Positions 9,107-17,811 of a stretch of 64,000 nucleotides of DNA are shown in pieces; position 1 is the first letter of the stretch, and the number at the start of each line of letters is the position of its first letter. The stretch is taken from assembly GCF_002210435.1 (NCBI RefSeq), contig NZ_MZMV01000012.1, forward strand, positions 1 through 64,000. The letters run 5' to 3'. The translations under genes and the position numbers were made by a program. Origin of the DNA: Micromonospora wenchangensis (GTDB taxonomy: Bacteria; Actinomycetota; Actinomycetes; Mycobacteriales; Micromonosporaceae). Below the pieces are notes generated by a model. The model was given only the letters and a program-made list of their open reading frames with translations. It did not search any database and was not told the DNA's origin.

Positions 9107-11071
9107 TTAGTCCTCGTCGGACTTCCCACCGCTGAGCCCGGAGGAGATCAGCTCCATCACCGAGGAGTCCTGGAGCGTCGTCACGTCACCCAGCGACCGG
9201 TTCTCCGCCACGTCCCGCAGCAACCGGCGCATGATCTTGCCGGAACGGGTCTTCGGCAGCTCCGGCACCAGCATGATCTGCCGGGGCTTGGCGATCGGGC
9301 CGAGCGTCTTCGCCACGTGGTTGCGCAGCTCGGCGATGAGCTGCTCACCCGCCTCGCCCGCGGTGTCGGCGGTGCCGCGCGGGATGGCGAACGCGACGAT
9401 CGCCTGCCCGGTGGTCGGGTCGGTCGCGCCGACCACCGCCGCCTCGGCCACCGCCGGGTGCGACACCAGCGCCGACTCCACCTCGGTGGTGGAGATGTTG
9501 TGCCCCGACACCAGCATCACGTCGTCGACCCGGCCGAGCAGCCAGATGTGCCCGTCGTCGTCCTTCTTGGCCCCGTCCCCGGCGAAGTACATCCCCTCGA
9601 ACCGGGACCAGTACGTCTCGATGAACCGGTTGTCGTCGCCCCAGATGGTGCGCAGCATCGACGGCCACGGCTCGCGCAGCACCAGGTAGCCGCCGCCACC
9701 GTCGGGCACCGACTGGCCCTGGTCGTCCACCACGTCGGCGACGATGCCCGGCAGCGGGGTCATCGCCGAACCCGGCTTGGCCGCGGTCACCCCCGGCAAC
9801 GGGGAGATCATGATCGCGCCGGTCTCGGTCTGCCACCAGGTGTCCACGATCGGCAGCTCACCCCGGCCGACGTGCTGGCGGTACCACATCCACGCCTCCG
9901 GGTTGATCGGCTCGCCGACGCTGCCCAGCAGGCGCAGCGACGACAGGTCGAAGCCCGCCGGGATGTCCTCGCCCCACTTCATCATGGTGCGGATCAGCGT
10001 CGGCGCGGTGTAGAGGATGCTGACCTTGTACCTGTCGACGATCTCCCAGAACCGGCCCTTGTGCGGGGTGTCCGGGGTGCCCTCGTACATCACCTGGGTG
10101 GCGCCGTTGGCCAGCGGCCCGTACACGATGTAGGAGTGCCCGGTGACCCAGCCGATGTCGGCGGTGCACCAGTAGACGTCGGTCGCAGGCTTCAGGTCGA
10201 ACACCGCGTGCGCCGTCCACGCGGCCTGGGTGAGGTAGCCGCCGGTGGTGTGCAGGATGCCCTTCGGACGGGCGGTGGTGCCGCTGGTGTAGAGGATGAA
10301 CAGCGGGTGCTCGGCGTCGAACGGCTGCGCGACGTGCTCGGCCGACGCCGTCTCGACCGTCTCGTGCCACCAGTGGTCCTTCGCCGACCAGCCGACCTCC
10401 TCGCCGGTGCGCCGGACCACCAGCACGTGCTCGATCGACGGGCAGTTCGCCACCGCCTCGTCCACCGTCGGCTTCAGCGCCGACGGCTTGCCCCGCCGGT
10501 AGCCGCCATCGGCGGTGATCACCACCTTGGCGCTGGCGTCGGAGATGCGGTTGCTCAGCGCGTCGGCGGAGAAGCCGCCGAAGACCACGCTGTGGGTCGC
10601 GCCGATCCGGGCGCAGGCCAGCATCGCCACCGCCGCCTCGGGGATCATCGGCAGGTAGATCGCCACCCGGTCACCGGCGACCACACCCAGGTCGGTCAGC
10701 GCGTTCGCCGCCTGGCAGGTCAGCCGGTGCAGGTCGGCGTAGGTGAGGGTGCGGGTGTCGCCCGGCTCGCCCTCCCAGTGGATCGCCACCCGGTCGCCCA
10801 GGCCGGCCTCCACGTGCCGGTCCAGGCAGTTGTACGCCACGTTGAGCTGGCCGCCGACGAACCACTTCGCGAACGGCGGGTTCGACCAGTCGAGCACCTC
10901 GTCCCACGGCCTGGCCCAGGCCAACCGGCCGGCCTGCCGCTCCCAGAAGGCGAGCCGGTCCGCGCCGGCCTCGTCGTACGCGCCGGCCGTGACGTTGGCC
11001 TGGGCGGCGAGTGCGGCCGGCGGCGGGAACTGGCGCGTCTCGTTCAGCAGGTTGGCCAAGGCCTCGCTCAT
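9107..11071 (-). CDS. acs: acetyl-CoA synthetase (AMP-forming)
   Basis: Full-length at 654 residues. It converts acetate, ATP and CoA to acetyl-CoA through acetyl-AMP. Visible motifs are the adenylation loop [11 protein letters not shown] near residue 265, the WWQTETG active-site motif near 415, and the C-terminal TRSGKIMRR with the lysine that is acetylated to control the enzyme. The ATG at 11071 has AAGGAG seven bases upstream. It is single-gene, with a strong terminator behind it. An acs gene in this place relative to ssd/tad and topA is the conserved actinobacterial arrangement. Confidence 0.97.
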   Translation of the reverse strand: MSEALANLLNETRQFPPPAALAAQANVTAGAYDEAGADRLAFWERQAGRLAWARPWDEVLDWSNPPFAKWFVGGQLNVAYNCLDRHVEAGLGDRVAIHWEGEPGDTRTLTYADLHRLTCQAANALTDLGVVAGDRVAIYLPMIPEAAVAMLACARIGATHSVVFGGFSADALSNRISDASAKVVITADGGYRRGKPSALKPTVDEAVANCPSIEHVLVVRRTGEEVGWSAKDHWWHETVETASAEHVAQPFDAEHPLFILYTSGTTARPKGILHTTGGYLTQAAWTAHAVFDLKPATDVYWCTADIGWVTGHSYIVYGPLANGATQVMYEGTPDTPHKGRFWEIVDRYKVSILYTAPTLIRTMMKWGEDIPAGFDLSSLRLLGSVGEPINPEAWMWYRQHVGRGELPIVDTWWQTETGAIMISPLPGVTAAKPGSAMTPLPGIVADVVDDQGQSVPDGGGGYLVLREPWPSMLRTIWGDDNRFIETYWSRFEGMYFAGDGAKKDDDGHIWLLGRVDDVMLVSGHNISTTEVESALVSHPAVAEAAVVGATDPTTGQAIVAFAIPRGTADTAGEAGEQLIAELRNHVAKTLGPIAKPRQIMLVPELPKTRSGKIMRRLLRDVAENRSLGDVTTLQDSSVMELISSGLSGGKSDED

Positions 11072-11328
11072 CCGGTGACTCCTTCGTCGGTGACCTGCGT
11101 CTCTACCCGGCCGAGGTTAGTCCGGGCAGCTCGGGACCGCGACACCCCCGGTGCCGTCCGGCGCGCTCAGCGGCCGTCCCGGCGCGCTCGACGGCCCGGA
11201 TTCCCGCCCTGATCAGGAACGGACGCGACCCCCCGGGCGGTGCTGATCTTGGACGTCGGCGGGTCGGTGCCGGGCGGGGTGGCGTACGCCCGGCGGCGGG
11301 TGGCGTCCGGCCGGGGTCGTCCGGTCGC

Positions 11329-11334
11329 TAGCGT
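11329..11334 (+). promoter_or_regulatory. -10 box of a leaderless promoter
   Basis: TAGCGT with exactly six bases to the GTG at 11341 and no ribosome site between. Confidence 0.5.
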
Positions 11335-11340
11335 GGCGGG

Positions 11341-12087
11341 GTGACCACCGATCCGCTCGCCCCGCTGCTCGCGCTCGCCGACATCGCCCCCGCCGTCGAG
11401 CGGGCCCGTGAGCGGGTCGACCAGGCGATGCGGCACCGCGCGCTGCGCCGCCACGGCGGCCAGGTCGCGGCCGAGGTCGGCCTGCGCAGCGCGGTGGCCA
11501 GCGCCGCCCTGGAGGGGTACGACCACGAGCGCGAGGCGGTCCGCGCCGGCACCGTCACCGAGCCGGTGCTCCAGGGGGCGCTGCGGGTGGCCGGTGCGTT
11601 GCCCGGGTTGACCGAGCTGTGGCCGAAGGCCCCCCGGCAGGCACTGGCCCGGCTGCACGTCCTCGCCGCCCGGGACGTGGTCGCCGAGGCCGAGCTGGGG
11701 CGGCCGGTCGCCGACCCGGTGGTGGCCGCCCGGCTCGACGGGCTGGCCGGCCTGGTCGCCGGCGGGACGACGGTCTCCCCGCTGGTCCTCGCCGCCGTGG
11801 TGCACGGTGAACTGCTCAACCTGCGGCCCTTCGCCGGCCCGTCCGGGGTGGTGGCCCGCGCCGCCGCCCGGCTGGTGCTGATGTCCCGGGGGTTCGACCC
11901 GCGCGGCCTGGTCGCCGTCGACGTCGGCCACCGGGAGCGGCAACCCGAGTACGTCGGCGCGGCCGGGGCCTTCGCCACCGGCACCCCCGACGGTCTGCGC
12001 TCCTGGCTGCGGCACTACCTGACGGCCGTGGAGGTCGGCGCGGACCAGCTCACCGTCGTCGGCGACGAGATCATCGCCGCCGCCTGA
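11341..12087 (+). CDS. degenerate Fic-like protein
   Basis: A 248-residue, mostly alpha-helical protein without signal or membrane segments. The arrangement (a helix with AALEGYDHER, then a helix-loop with LRPFAGPSGVVAR) resembles the Fic fold. The Fic active site HPFx[DE]GNGRxxR is nearly all lost: His, the acidic residue, Asn and the first Arg are replaced, leaving PF, one Gly and the last Arg. It is probably not an active AMP-transferase. Related actinobacterial proteins beside acs are often labelled oxidoreductase without evidence. Leaderless GTG start. Confidence 0.7.
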   Translation: MTTDPLAPLLALADIAPAVERARERVDQAMRHRALRRHGGQVAAEVGLRSAVASAALEGYDHEREAVRAGTVTEPVLQGALRVAGALPGLTELWPKAPRQALARLHVLAARDVVAEAELGRPVADPVVAARLDGLAGLVAGGTTVSPLVLAAVVHGELLNLRPFAGPSGVVARAAARLVLMSRGFDPRGLVAVDVGHRERQPEYVGAAGAFATGTPDGLRSWLRHYLTAVEVGADQLTVVGDEIIAAA

Positions 12088-12129
12088 CCGGGTTCCGTCC
12101 GCGCCTTCCGACCGGTGCCGGGTGCGTGG

Positions 12130-12762
12130 TCAGTCCCGGCGGGCGGCCCGGTTCACCCGGGAACGCAGCGCCCGCCGGGCCACCGGCCCGAGGTCGTCGA
12201 CGATCTCGATGAGCACGGCGAGCTGGTCGAGCGCCGACATCGCCTGCCGTACGCCCGCCCGGTCCACCCCGTCGTAGAGTTCCAGGCCGACGAACGCGGC
12301 GCAGACGGCCCGGGACAGGCCGGGCACGTCCGCGATCTCGGCGAAGGGTGAACCGGCGAGCAGCCGGCGCAGCACCGACTCGATCTCGTCCACCCAGAGT
12401 TGGAGCGCGGCGGCGGTGGGCGCGGCGAGCCGCTCGTCGGTCTGCGCCCCGGCCAGCATCTGGGCCAGGAACGAGACGTTGCCCAGCTCGCGCTCCTGCT
12501 CGTGCAGCTCCTGCCCGACGGCGAGCAGTTCCCGCAGCGAGCCCACCCCGGCCAGCCGGGCCGACCAGTGCGCGAGCCGGTCGGCCGTGCTGGCCCGGCA
12601 GGCCGCCGTCAGGAGGTCGTCGACCGTGCCGAAGTGGTAGAAGACCAGCGCCTGGTTCACCCCGGCGGCCGCGGCGATGGTGCGGGCGGACACACCGGCG
12701 ATGCCGTGCGTACGGATGGCGGTGATGGCGCCGTCCAGGAGTCGCTGCTTGGTGCCGGACAT
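12130..12762 (-). CDS. TetR-family repressor
   Basis: 210 residues. The N-terminal helix-turn-helix (GVSARTIAAAAGVNQALVFYHF, shown in part) is followed by an all-helical ligand domain. The ATG at 12762 has GAGGAGG four bases upstream. It is the last gene of a three-gene operon whose promoter carries two TTGAGC-N4-GCTCAA operators (14922-14976), so it very likely represses its own operon. Its start lies 106 bases inside the preceding gene, an unusually long overlap. Confidence 0.88.
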   Translation of the reverse strand: MSGTKQRLLDGAITAIRTHGIAGVSARTIAAAAGVNQALVFYHFGTVDDLLTAACRASTADRLAHWSARLAGVGSLRELLAVGQELHEQERELGNVSFLAQMLAGAQTDERLAAPTAAALQLWVDEIESVLRRLLAGSPFAEIADVPGLSRAVCAAFVGLELYDGVDRAGVRQAMSALDQLAVLIEIVDDLGPVARRALRSRVNRAARRD

Positions 12763-14021
12763 CGTCCTCCTCGGGGGCCCGCCGGATGCGGCGGTGTGAT
12801 CATCGCATCGGTCACCAGTTGCGCCAGCCAACCGATCCCGGGCAGCCGCAGGACCCAGCCGACCACCGCCCACCCGAGGTGCAGGTGCCCCAGCGCGGCG
12901 GCGACGGCGGCCACCCCCCGTTCCGACCGGCCGTCGCCGTCGGTGTACGCCGCCCGCCACAGCACCCCCTCGGCCTCGGTGGCGGGACGTACCAGCAGGC
13001 CCACCGGGTGGCGACGGGCGACGAACCGCCAGGTCGCGGCGCACGGGCCGCAGGTGTCGTCGAGGAACAGGACCGCCGCCGGCCCCACGTGGTACGGCCG
13101 CCGACGCGGCCACCAGTTCCGGACCTGCCGCCGGTACGCGCGCCACGCCCCGCCGTGCCGGTCGGCCAGGTCGTGTTCCTCGTGCGGGCGGGCCACCGCC
13201 ACGCTGAAGGCGACCGCCACCACCGCCGCCAGCACCAGTGCGGAACTGCGGGTGAGCGCGGCGGTGAGCAGCACCAGCGCCACGGCACCGGTCTGCATCG
13301 GGTTGGCCAGGTAGGCGTACGGCCCGGTGGTGACCAGCCGTACGGGCGGATCCCACGGGTACGGCGTGCCGTCGCCGTGGGTGACGAACTCGCGGACCGC
13401 GGCGAGCGCCGGGGCGGCCAGCACCAGCGCCACCTGGGCGAGGAGCAGCAGGGCGGGCCGGGGCAGTTCGGTCACCGCCGCCCAGGACCCGTCGCCGACC
13501 TCGAAGGCCAGGCTGGGGACGAGCCACAGCAGCAGGGCGGTGAAGACCCCGACCTGGAGCAGCGCGCGGGCCGCCAGGTGCCGCCGGTCGGCGCACCAGC
13601 GGCCGAGCAGTTGCGTCGGCAGGGCCACCACGAGCAGCCCGACCAGCTCGCCGACCAGCCAGTCCGGGCCGAGCCGGACCAGCGGGTGCAGCGCGGGCAT
13701 GGCCACCGCGTCGACCCAGAGCAGCAGGCCCAGCGCCACCGGCAACGGCAGGGTCCGGCGCAGCAGCACGGGCAGCGGACCCCAGAGCACGGCCCAGCCG
13801 ATCCAGAGGTCGACAGGCATGCCCCGGTAGCTTCCCCGGACCGGGATGAACGTGTACCAGCCGGCGCGCCGGGCCACCTCGTCGAGGGCGGCGATGCCGA
13901 TGCCGGCGGCGAGGAAGGCCAGCAGCGCCGCCGCCCGACCGGCGCGGCTCCGGTCGACCCGGGCGGCGGCGAGCACGGCCAGCAACGGCACCGCCAGGCT
14001 GAGGTAGCGGGCGGCGATCAT
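12657..14021 (-). CDS. membrane isoprenylcysteine methyltransferase-like / DCC thiol-disulfide fusion
   Basis: About 454 residues with seven or more membrane segments. Around residues 225-315 it has the ICMT/PEMT-type pattern (TTGPYAYLANPMQ, then HEEHDLADRHGGAWRAYRRQV and a basic WWPRRRP). A C-terminal domain begins with LFLDDTCGPCAATWRFV, the CxxC signature of the DCC1-like (DUF393) thiol-disulfide family. The fusion of a lipid or prenyl methyltransferase-like membrane domain with a CxxC domain is unusual. Start overlaps the previous stop (ATGA). The last 35 residues read across the TetR start and look unlike the rest, so a small frameshift near the end is possible. Confidence 0.75.
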   Translation of the reverse strand: MIAARYLSLAVPLLAVLAAARVDRSRAGRAAALLAFLAAGIGIAALDEVARRAGWYTFIPVRGSYRGMPVDLWIGWAVLWGPLPVLLRRTLPLPVALGLLLWVDAVAMPALHPLVRLGPDWLVGELVGLLVVALPTQLLGRWCADRRHLAARALLQVGVFTALLLWLVPSLAFEVGDGSWAAVTELPRPALLLLAQVALVLAAPALAAVREFVTHGDGTPYPWDPPVRLVTTGPYAYLANPMQTGAVALVLLTAALTRSSALVLAAVVAVAFSVAVARPHEEHDLADRHGGAWRAYRRQVRNWWPRRRPYHVGPAAVLFLDDTCGPCAATWRFVARRHPVGLLVRPATEAEGVLWRAAYTDGDGRSERGVAAVAAALGHLHLGWAVVGWVLRLPGIGWLAQLVTDAMITPPHPAGPRGGRCPAPSSDSWTAPSPPSVRTASPVCPPAPSPRPPG

Positions 14022-14911
14022 CGCAGCGCCATCATGTCCAGCAGGTGTCCCGTCCCCGCGCCGAGCAGTGCCTGCTGGATCGGCCCGAAGTACCAGGAGG
14101 GGTCGAGCCCCCGGGTGTAGTCCACCCGGATGCGTACCTCGGTGTGCCGCTCGTCGACGGCCCGCCAGCTCAGCGTGGCGTGCCGCCAGCGGAACCAGCG
14201 CGCGGTGATCGAGCTGTCCTCGACGAACCGGAACCCGACCCGCTGCACCCCCACCGTCTCCACCTCGGCGAGGAGGTGGCCGCCGGGGCCGTGCGCGCTG
14301 CCGTGGTAGCCGAACATCCACCTGTCACCCGGGTCGAGCCCGTCCCCGCTGACCTGGCCGGGCGTGGGCACGCCGAGCAGCCGCAGCGGCACCGAGCGCA
14401 CCGGTACGGGGCGGGGACCGGCGGCGAGTCGGGCGGCCACCTGGTCGGCCGGCAGGGCCACCACCCGGGCCACCTCGACGGACTGGTCGGGTGCCAGCCG
14501 GGGAGCCGGTCCGCTGCCCTCCAGCCCCGGCAGGAGCAGCAACGGCACCGCGATGACGGCGTACGGGCGGGAGGCGTCGCGCAGCGCGCGGATCAGGGCG
14601 GTGGTCCCGTGCGACACCGCGTAGACCAGTGGGGCGGCGAGGACGACGCAGACCGCCCCCTCGTGCAGCGCGACCGCCGCCAGCAGCAGGGCGATCGTGG
14701 TGACCACGAAGACCCGGCCGTGCGCGGTGCGGCCGGGCAGCAGGGCGAGGGTGGCGGCGAGGGCCGTCGGGAGCAGCACGAAGAGCAGGGCGCTGTCGGC
14801 CCGCCCGTCGAGCACGGTGGCGACAAACACCACCATGCCGAAGGCCGAGATCAGGCCGGCGAGCACCCAGTTCGCGGCGGTCCGCCGGGGCGGTCGATCC
14901 TGCTCGTTCAT
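14018..14911 (-). CDS. membrane protein with SRPBCC-like C-terminal domain
   Basis: 297 residues. About five hydrophobic segments fill the first half. The second half (from about residue 140) has the length and pattern of a START/SRPBCC lipid-binding fold, with FGYHGSAHGPGGHLLAEVETV and a final DYTRGLDPSWYFGPIQQAL. The ATG at 14911 has GGGAGG five bases upstream. First gene of a TetR-controlled operon. With the methyltransferase-like neighbour, a role in membrane lipid or prenyl handling is possible but unproven. Confidence 0.78.
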   Translation of the reverse strand: MNEQDRPPRRTAANWVLAGLISAFGMVVFVATVLDGRADSALLFVLLPTALAATLALLPGRTAHGRVFVVTTIALLLAAVALHEGAVCVVLAAPLVYAVSHGTTALIRALRDASRPYAVIAVPLLLLPGLEGSGPAPRLAPDQSVEVARVVALPADQVAARLAAGPRPVPVRSVPLRLLGVPTPGQVSGDGLDPGDRWMFGYHGSAHGPGGHLLAEVETVGVQRVGFRFVEDSSITARWFRWRHATLSWRAVDERHTEVRIRVDYTRGLDPSWYFGPIQQALLGAGTGHLLDMMALR

Positions 14912-14921
14912 CTCTACCTCC

Positions 14922-14976
14922 CGATTTTGAGCACCTGCTCAAAATCGAGCATAGGCTGATTTGAGCGATCGCTCAA
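14922..14976 (-). promoter_or_regulatory. promoter with two TetR operators
   Basis: Two copies of TTGAGC-N4-GCTCAA (14927-14942 and 14961-14976), centres 34 bp apart. The first extends to a 26-bp inverted repeat (14922-14947). On the minus strand TTGAGC of the upstream copy is a -35 box, 17 bases before TATGCT as -10. One operator covers the -35 and spacer, the other the transcription start. Confidence 0.75.
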
Positions 14977-15107
14977 TCGGGGGTACGCGGGGGTCTTGCC
15001 GGGGGGTCCGGGCGGCCGGAAGGGTCTGGGGCGGTCGTGGTGGGTCAGGAGGCCCGAAGGTCAGGAGATGGTCGCGGTGGGGCGGGCGGCCTGAACGGGC
15101 GGGGGCG

Positions 15108-15911
15108 TCAGGCGGCCTGGACGGCGCGGGTGCGGCGGTGCCGGCCGTACCAGGCGATGCCGATCGCCACCCCGACGCCGACGCCGAGCGCCGCCGCGGC
15201 CACCGGGACGGCCGGCCGCTCCCGCAGCCGACGGCCCAGCGGGATCGGGTGCCGGAACTCCAGCACCGGCCAGGCGTTCTCCACCGCGAGCCGGCGCAGT
15301 GCCCGGTCCGGGTTCACCACGCTCGGATGCCCCACGCACTCCAGCAACGGCCGGTCACTGTACGAGTCGGAGTAGGCGTACGAGTCGGCCAGGTCGTAAC
15401 CCCGGGCGGCGGCCAGCTCGTTGACCGCCTCGACCTTGCTCGGACCGGCCGCGTAGAACTCCACCTCGCCGCTGTAGCGGCCGTCCTGCACGCTCATCCG
15501 GGTGGCGATCACGTCGGTCACCCCGAGCAGCGCGCCGATCGGCCGGACCATCTCCTCACCGGAGGCGGAGACCAGCACGACGTCCCGGCCGGCCGCCTGG
15601 TGCTCCTCGATCAGCGCGGCGGCCTCGGCGTACACGTAGGGGTTGATCAGCTCGTGGAGCGTCTCCGCGACGATCTGACGGACCTGTTCCACCCGCCAGC
15701 CCTTGCAGAGTGCGGCGAGGTAATCCCTGGTCCTGGCCATGGTCTGCTCGTCGGTGCCGCCCAGCCGGAACATCAGCTGCGCGTACGCCGACTTCACGAC
15801 GTCCCGTCGCGTGATCAGCCCGTCCCGGTAGAACGGCCGACCGAATGCCAAGGCGCTCGACTTGGCGATGACGGTCTTGTCCAGATCGAAGAAAGCGGCA
15901 CTTCGGCCCAC
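15108..15911 (-). CDS. HAD-IB family phosphatase, SerB-like
   Basis: About 267 residues. HAD motif I is FFDLDKTVI, motif II LVSASGEEM, and motif IV YSDSYSDRPLLE. A single membrane helix followed by basic residues lies at the C-terminus (VPVAAAALGVGVGVAIGIAW), so it is probably tail-anchored. It matches the conserved HAD-IB hydrolase that sits beside the 6C RNA in mycobacteria. Start taken at GTG 15911, because TAGACT (15920-15925) lies eight bases before it; a TTG at 15920 would touch the -10 box. Confidence 0.88.
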   Translation of the reverse strand: MGRSAAFFDLDKTVIAKSSALAFGRPFYRDGLITRRDVVKSAYAQLMFRLGGTDEQTMARTRDYLAALCKGWRVEQVRQIVAETLHELINPYVYAEAAALIEEHQAAGRDVVLVSASGEEMVRPIGALLGVTDVIATRMSVQDGRYSGEVEFYAAGPSKVEAVNELAAARGYDLADSYAYSDSYSDRPLLECVGHPSVVNPDRALRRLAVENAWPVLEFRHPIPLGRRLRERPAVPVAAAALGVGVGVAIGIAWYGRHRRTRAVQAA

Positions 15912-15919
15912 GGCGGGCA

Positions 15920-15925
15920 AGTCTA
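15920..15925 (-). promoter_or_regulatory. -10 box of a leaderless promoter
   Basis: TAGACT on the minus strand, eight bases before the GTG of the HAD-IB phosphatase; no ribosome site is visible. Confidence 0.5.
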
Positions 15926-16007
15926 GTCCGACGCCCCAGGGTCGGCGGGTGCCCTGGGGTCAATACCCCCTCGACCTGCGGGAGCATTCCGCCCACGAAT
16001 GCTCAAC

Positions 16008-16021
16008 GTGATCGCAGTCAC
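16008..16021. promoter_or_regulatory. Crp-type operator upstream of the 6C RNA
   Basis: GTGATCGCAGTCAC fits the Streptomyces Crp pattern GTG-N6-GNCAC and the general TGTGA-N6-TCACA shape. A possible -10 box CATAAT follows at 16032-16037, putting the site across the -35 region of a rightward promoter. Confidence 0.5.
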
Positions 16022-16129
16022 ACTCTCCGATCATAATTTCGCAATGAGTGGGGTCGACAGCACTCGACGTGAACAGTCCGCTCGGGCAGACTTGTCCCCA
16101 CGACAACGATTCATGTGCCGGAAAGCTGA

Positions 16130-16243
16130 GAGACCCTCGGCGGTCGCACCCCCCGTGACCGCCGGGCCGGTTCGGCTCAACCCCCCCGGAGCCGAACCAT
16201 TCGACGACCCCCGTCTCCCCCCGACGGGGGTCGTCCCTTTCCC
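16130..16243 (+). ncRNA. 6C small RNA
   Basis: Two adjacent hairpins carry C-rich loops: stem CGGCGGTC/GACCGCCG (16138-16164) with six C in the loop, and stem GGTTCGGCTC/GAGCCGAACC (16169-16198) with seven C. This is the defining structure of the actinobacterial 6C RNA. A third hairpin, the terminator, has a 13-bp stem (16203-16215 with 16223-16235), a TCCCCCC loop and then CCCTTTCCC. It lies divergent from the HAD-IB phosphatase, as in mycobacteria. The 5' end is not certain; a promoter near 16032 would make it about 200 nt. The loops are thought to pair with G-rich translation starts of target mRNAs. Confidence 0.85.
16216..16243 (+). repeat. attL, 28-bp direct repeat
   Basis: Begins TCCCCCCGACGGGGG and ends TCGTCCCTTTCCC. 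It covers the loop, 3' arm and tail of the 6C terminator, so integration restores the hairpin. The integrase stop is 21 bases further on. Just inside is ATGGAAGCGCTCCC, and the right end is followed by a related GGGAGCGCTCC, so weaker similarity continues past the identity block. Confidence 0.85.
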
Positions 16244-16264
16244 ATGGAAGCGCTCCCGGCCAGT

Positions 16265-17536
16265 TCACAGGTCGTCATCTTCCTTGTCGAGGCGGTGTGC
16301 CGATGGCGTTTCCTCGGCCGGAGGCAGCAAAAAGGCAGCGGAGCCGTCGAACGCCTCCAGGACGCGCGCTGCATAGTCGCCCGGGGTGTGGGTGTACCGG
16401 TTGAGCGTCGTCGACGCCTGTTCGTGCCCCATGACCCGCTGCACCAGATTGATCGGGACACCGTCGGTGACCAGCCAGGTGGCGTAGGCGTGCCGCAGGT
16501 CGTGGAAGCGCATCCCGCCGGCGGACCTGGCCGCCACACAGGCGACGGCTTCCCGCTCGGTGGTGAACTCGGCCGACCACTCGACGCCTTCCTGATCGGT
16601 CCAGACCGCGCGGTACCGGTGCGGGCCCGTGGCGACGACCTGGCCGAGCAGGCCGGCGCGGACCAGCGACGGCAGCCAGACCCGACGCCGGAAGTTCGAC
16701 CGCCGCAGTGGCCGTCCCACCCGGTCACGGAAGACCAACGTGCGCGGGTCCGGGTCGTCGGTGGCGGCCCGCAGCTCGCGGAGCGCGGACAGCAGGAAGC
16801 CGGGTAGCGGTACGGTCCGGACCCCGGCGCGACTCTTCGGGTACGGACGCAGCACGATCCCGCCGTGGGTCTCCTCGGCCACCTGGACCACGCGCAGCGA
16901 TGCCCGGTCGAGGTCGACCGACGACCACGTCAGCCCGGCGCACTCACCCCAGCGCAGCCCGGCCCCGGCGGCGGTGGAGACGATCGCCCGGTGGCGGGGT
17001 GGCACGGCGGGCAGTAGCCGACCGAGAAAGTCTTCCCGGCTGATCGTGACCGGCTTGACGTCGCGGGACCGGTCGCGTGGCAGCTTCACGCCCTCGGCCG
17101 GGTTGGTGGCGATCAGCCGTGCCTGAACCGCCGTCCGAAGGATCATCGAGAGGAGTTGGTAGCACTTGGCCACGGTGGTGGGGGCGAGATCCCGACCGAG
17201 GCCGCTCACCCACTCCTGCACCGACATGAAGTCGACTTTGCCGAGTGGCCAGTCACCCCACTTTGGCAGGACGTGCGTGCGGAGCATGGACACGGTCCGC
17301 TCGGTGGTGCGCGCCTCGACGGTCCGGGTGGCGAGCCACTGCTGAGCGAAGTCACCGAAGCGGGTACGGCCGGCGTGCGGGTTGACGTAGGTCCCCCGGT
17401 TGAGGCTTCCCTCGACCTCGGTGAGGTAGACGTTGGCCTCCCGCTTGGTGCGGAAGCTCTTGGACTTCTGCCCGCCGGCAGGGTCGCGCCAACAGGCGCG
17501 GTAGGTGCCGGCCGGAGTCTTGCGGACGAAGCCCAT
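16265..17536 (-). CDS. int: tyrosine site-specific integrase of the AICE
   Basis: 423 residues. An N-terminal arm-binding domain and core-binding domain precede the catalytic domain with the first Arg in GLRWGEC, then HDLRHAYATWL and GHEQASTTLNRYTH, where the Tyr is the nucleophile. An insertion of about 50 residues lies before the HxxR motif. The ATG at 17536 overlaps the stop of xis (ATGA). It catalyses recombination between the element and the 6C RNA terminator sequence. Confidence 0.95.
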   Translation of the reverse strand: MGFVRKTPAGTYRACWRDPAGGQKSKSFRTKREANVYLTEVEGSLNRGTYVNPHAGRTRFGDFAQQWLATRTVEARTTERTVSMLRTHVLPKWGDWPLGKVDFMSVQEWVSGLGRDLAPTTVAKCYQLLSMILRTAVQARLIATNPAEGVKLPRDRSRDVKPVTISREDFLGRLLPAVPPRHRAIVSTAAGAGLRWGECAGLTWSSVDLDRASLRVVQVAEETHGGIVLRPYPKSRAGVRTVPLPGFLLSALRELRAATDDPDPRTLVFRDRVGRPLRRSNFRRRVWLPSLVRAGLLGQVVATGPHRYRAVWTDQEGVEWSAEFTTEREAVACVAARSAGGMRFHDLRHAYATWLVTDGVPINLVQRVMGHEQASTTLNRYTHTPGDYAARVLEAFDGSAAFLLPPAEETPSAHRLDKEDDDL

Positions 17537-17811
17537 CAGCGCCTCCGCCCGTGCTCGGTGCCGGTGGCGGCGGCCGGTTCCTCGGTGACGCCGTCGAGCC
17601 AGGTGTGGAAGCGGGCGCGGGGAATCAGCCAGCGACCACCCAGGCGGGTCGCCGGGATCGTGCCGTCCCGAACGAGGGCGTACGTACTGCCCAGCGAGAT
17701 GCCCAGCAGCTTGGCGACCTCCCGGACGGTGTAGGTGACCGGCCCGACGACGGTGACCCCGGTACGCGGGACGAGCCGGACGACGGGACTCGGGCGGGCG
17801 GTGGTGCTCAT
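17536..17811 (-). CDS. xis: excisionase, helix-turn-helix
   Basis: 91 residues with a MerR-like winged helix (YTVREVAKLLGISLGSTYALV, then RLGGRWLIPRARFHTWL). This is the usual directionality factor placed before an AICE integrase. It overlaps repSA upstream and int downstream by four bases each. Confidence 0.9.
   Translation of the reverse strand: MSTTARPSPVVRLVPRTGVTVVGPVTYTVREVAKLLGISLGSTYALVRDGTIPATRLGGRWLIPRARFHTWLDGVTEEPAAATGTEHGRRR

Noticed and set aside
9317..11212. Plus-strand frame opposite acs
   Set aside because: Shadow of acs; the minus-strand protein has all family motifs.
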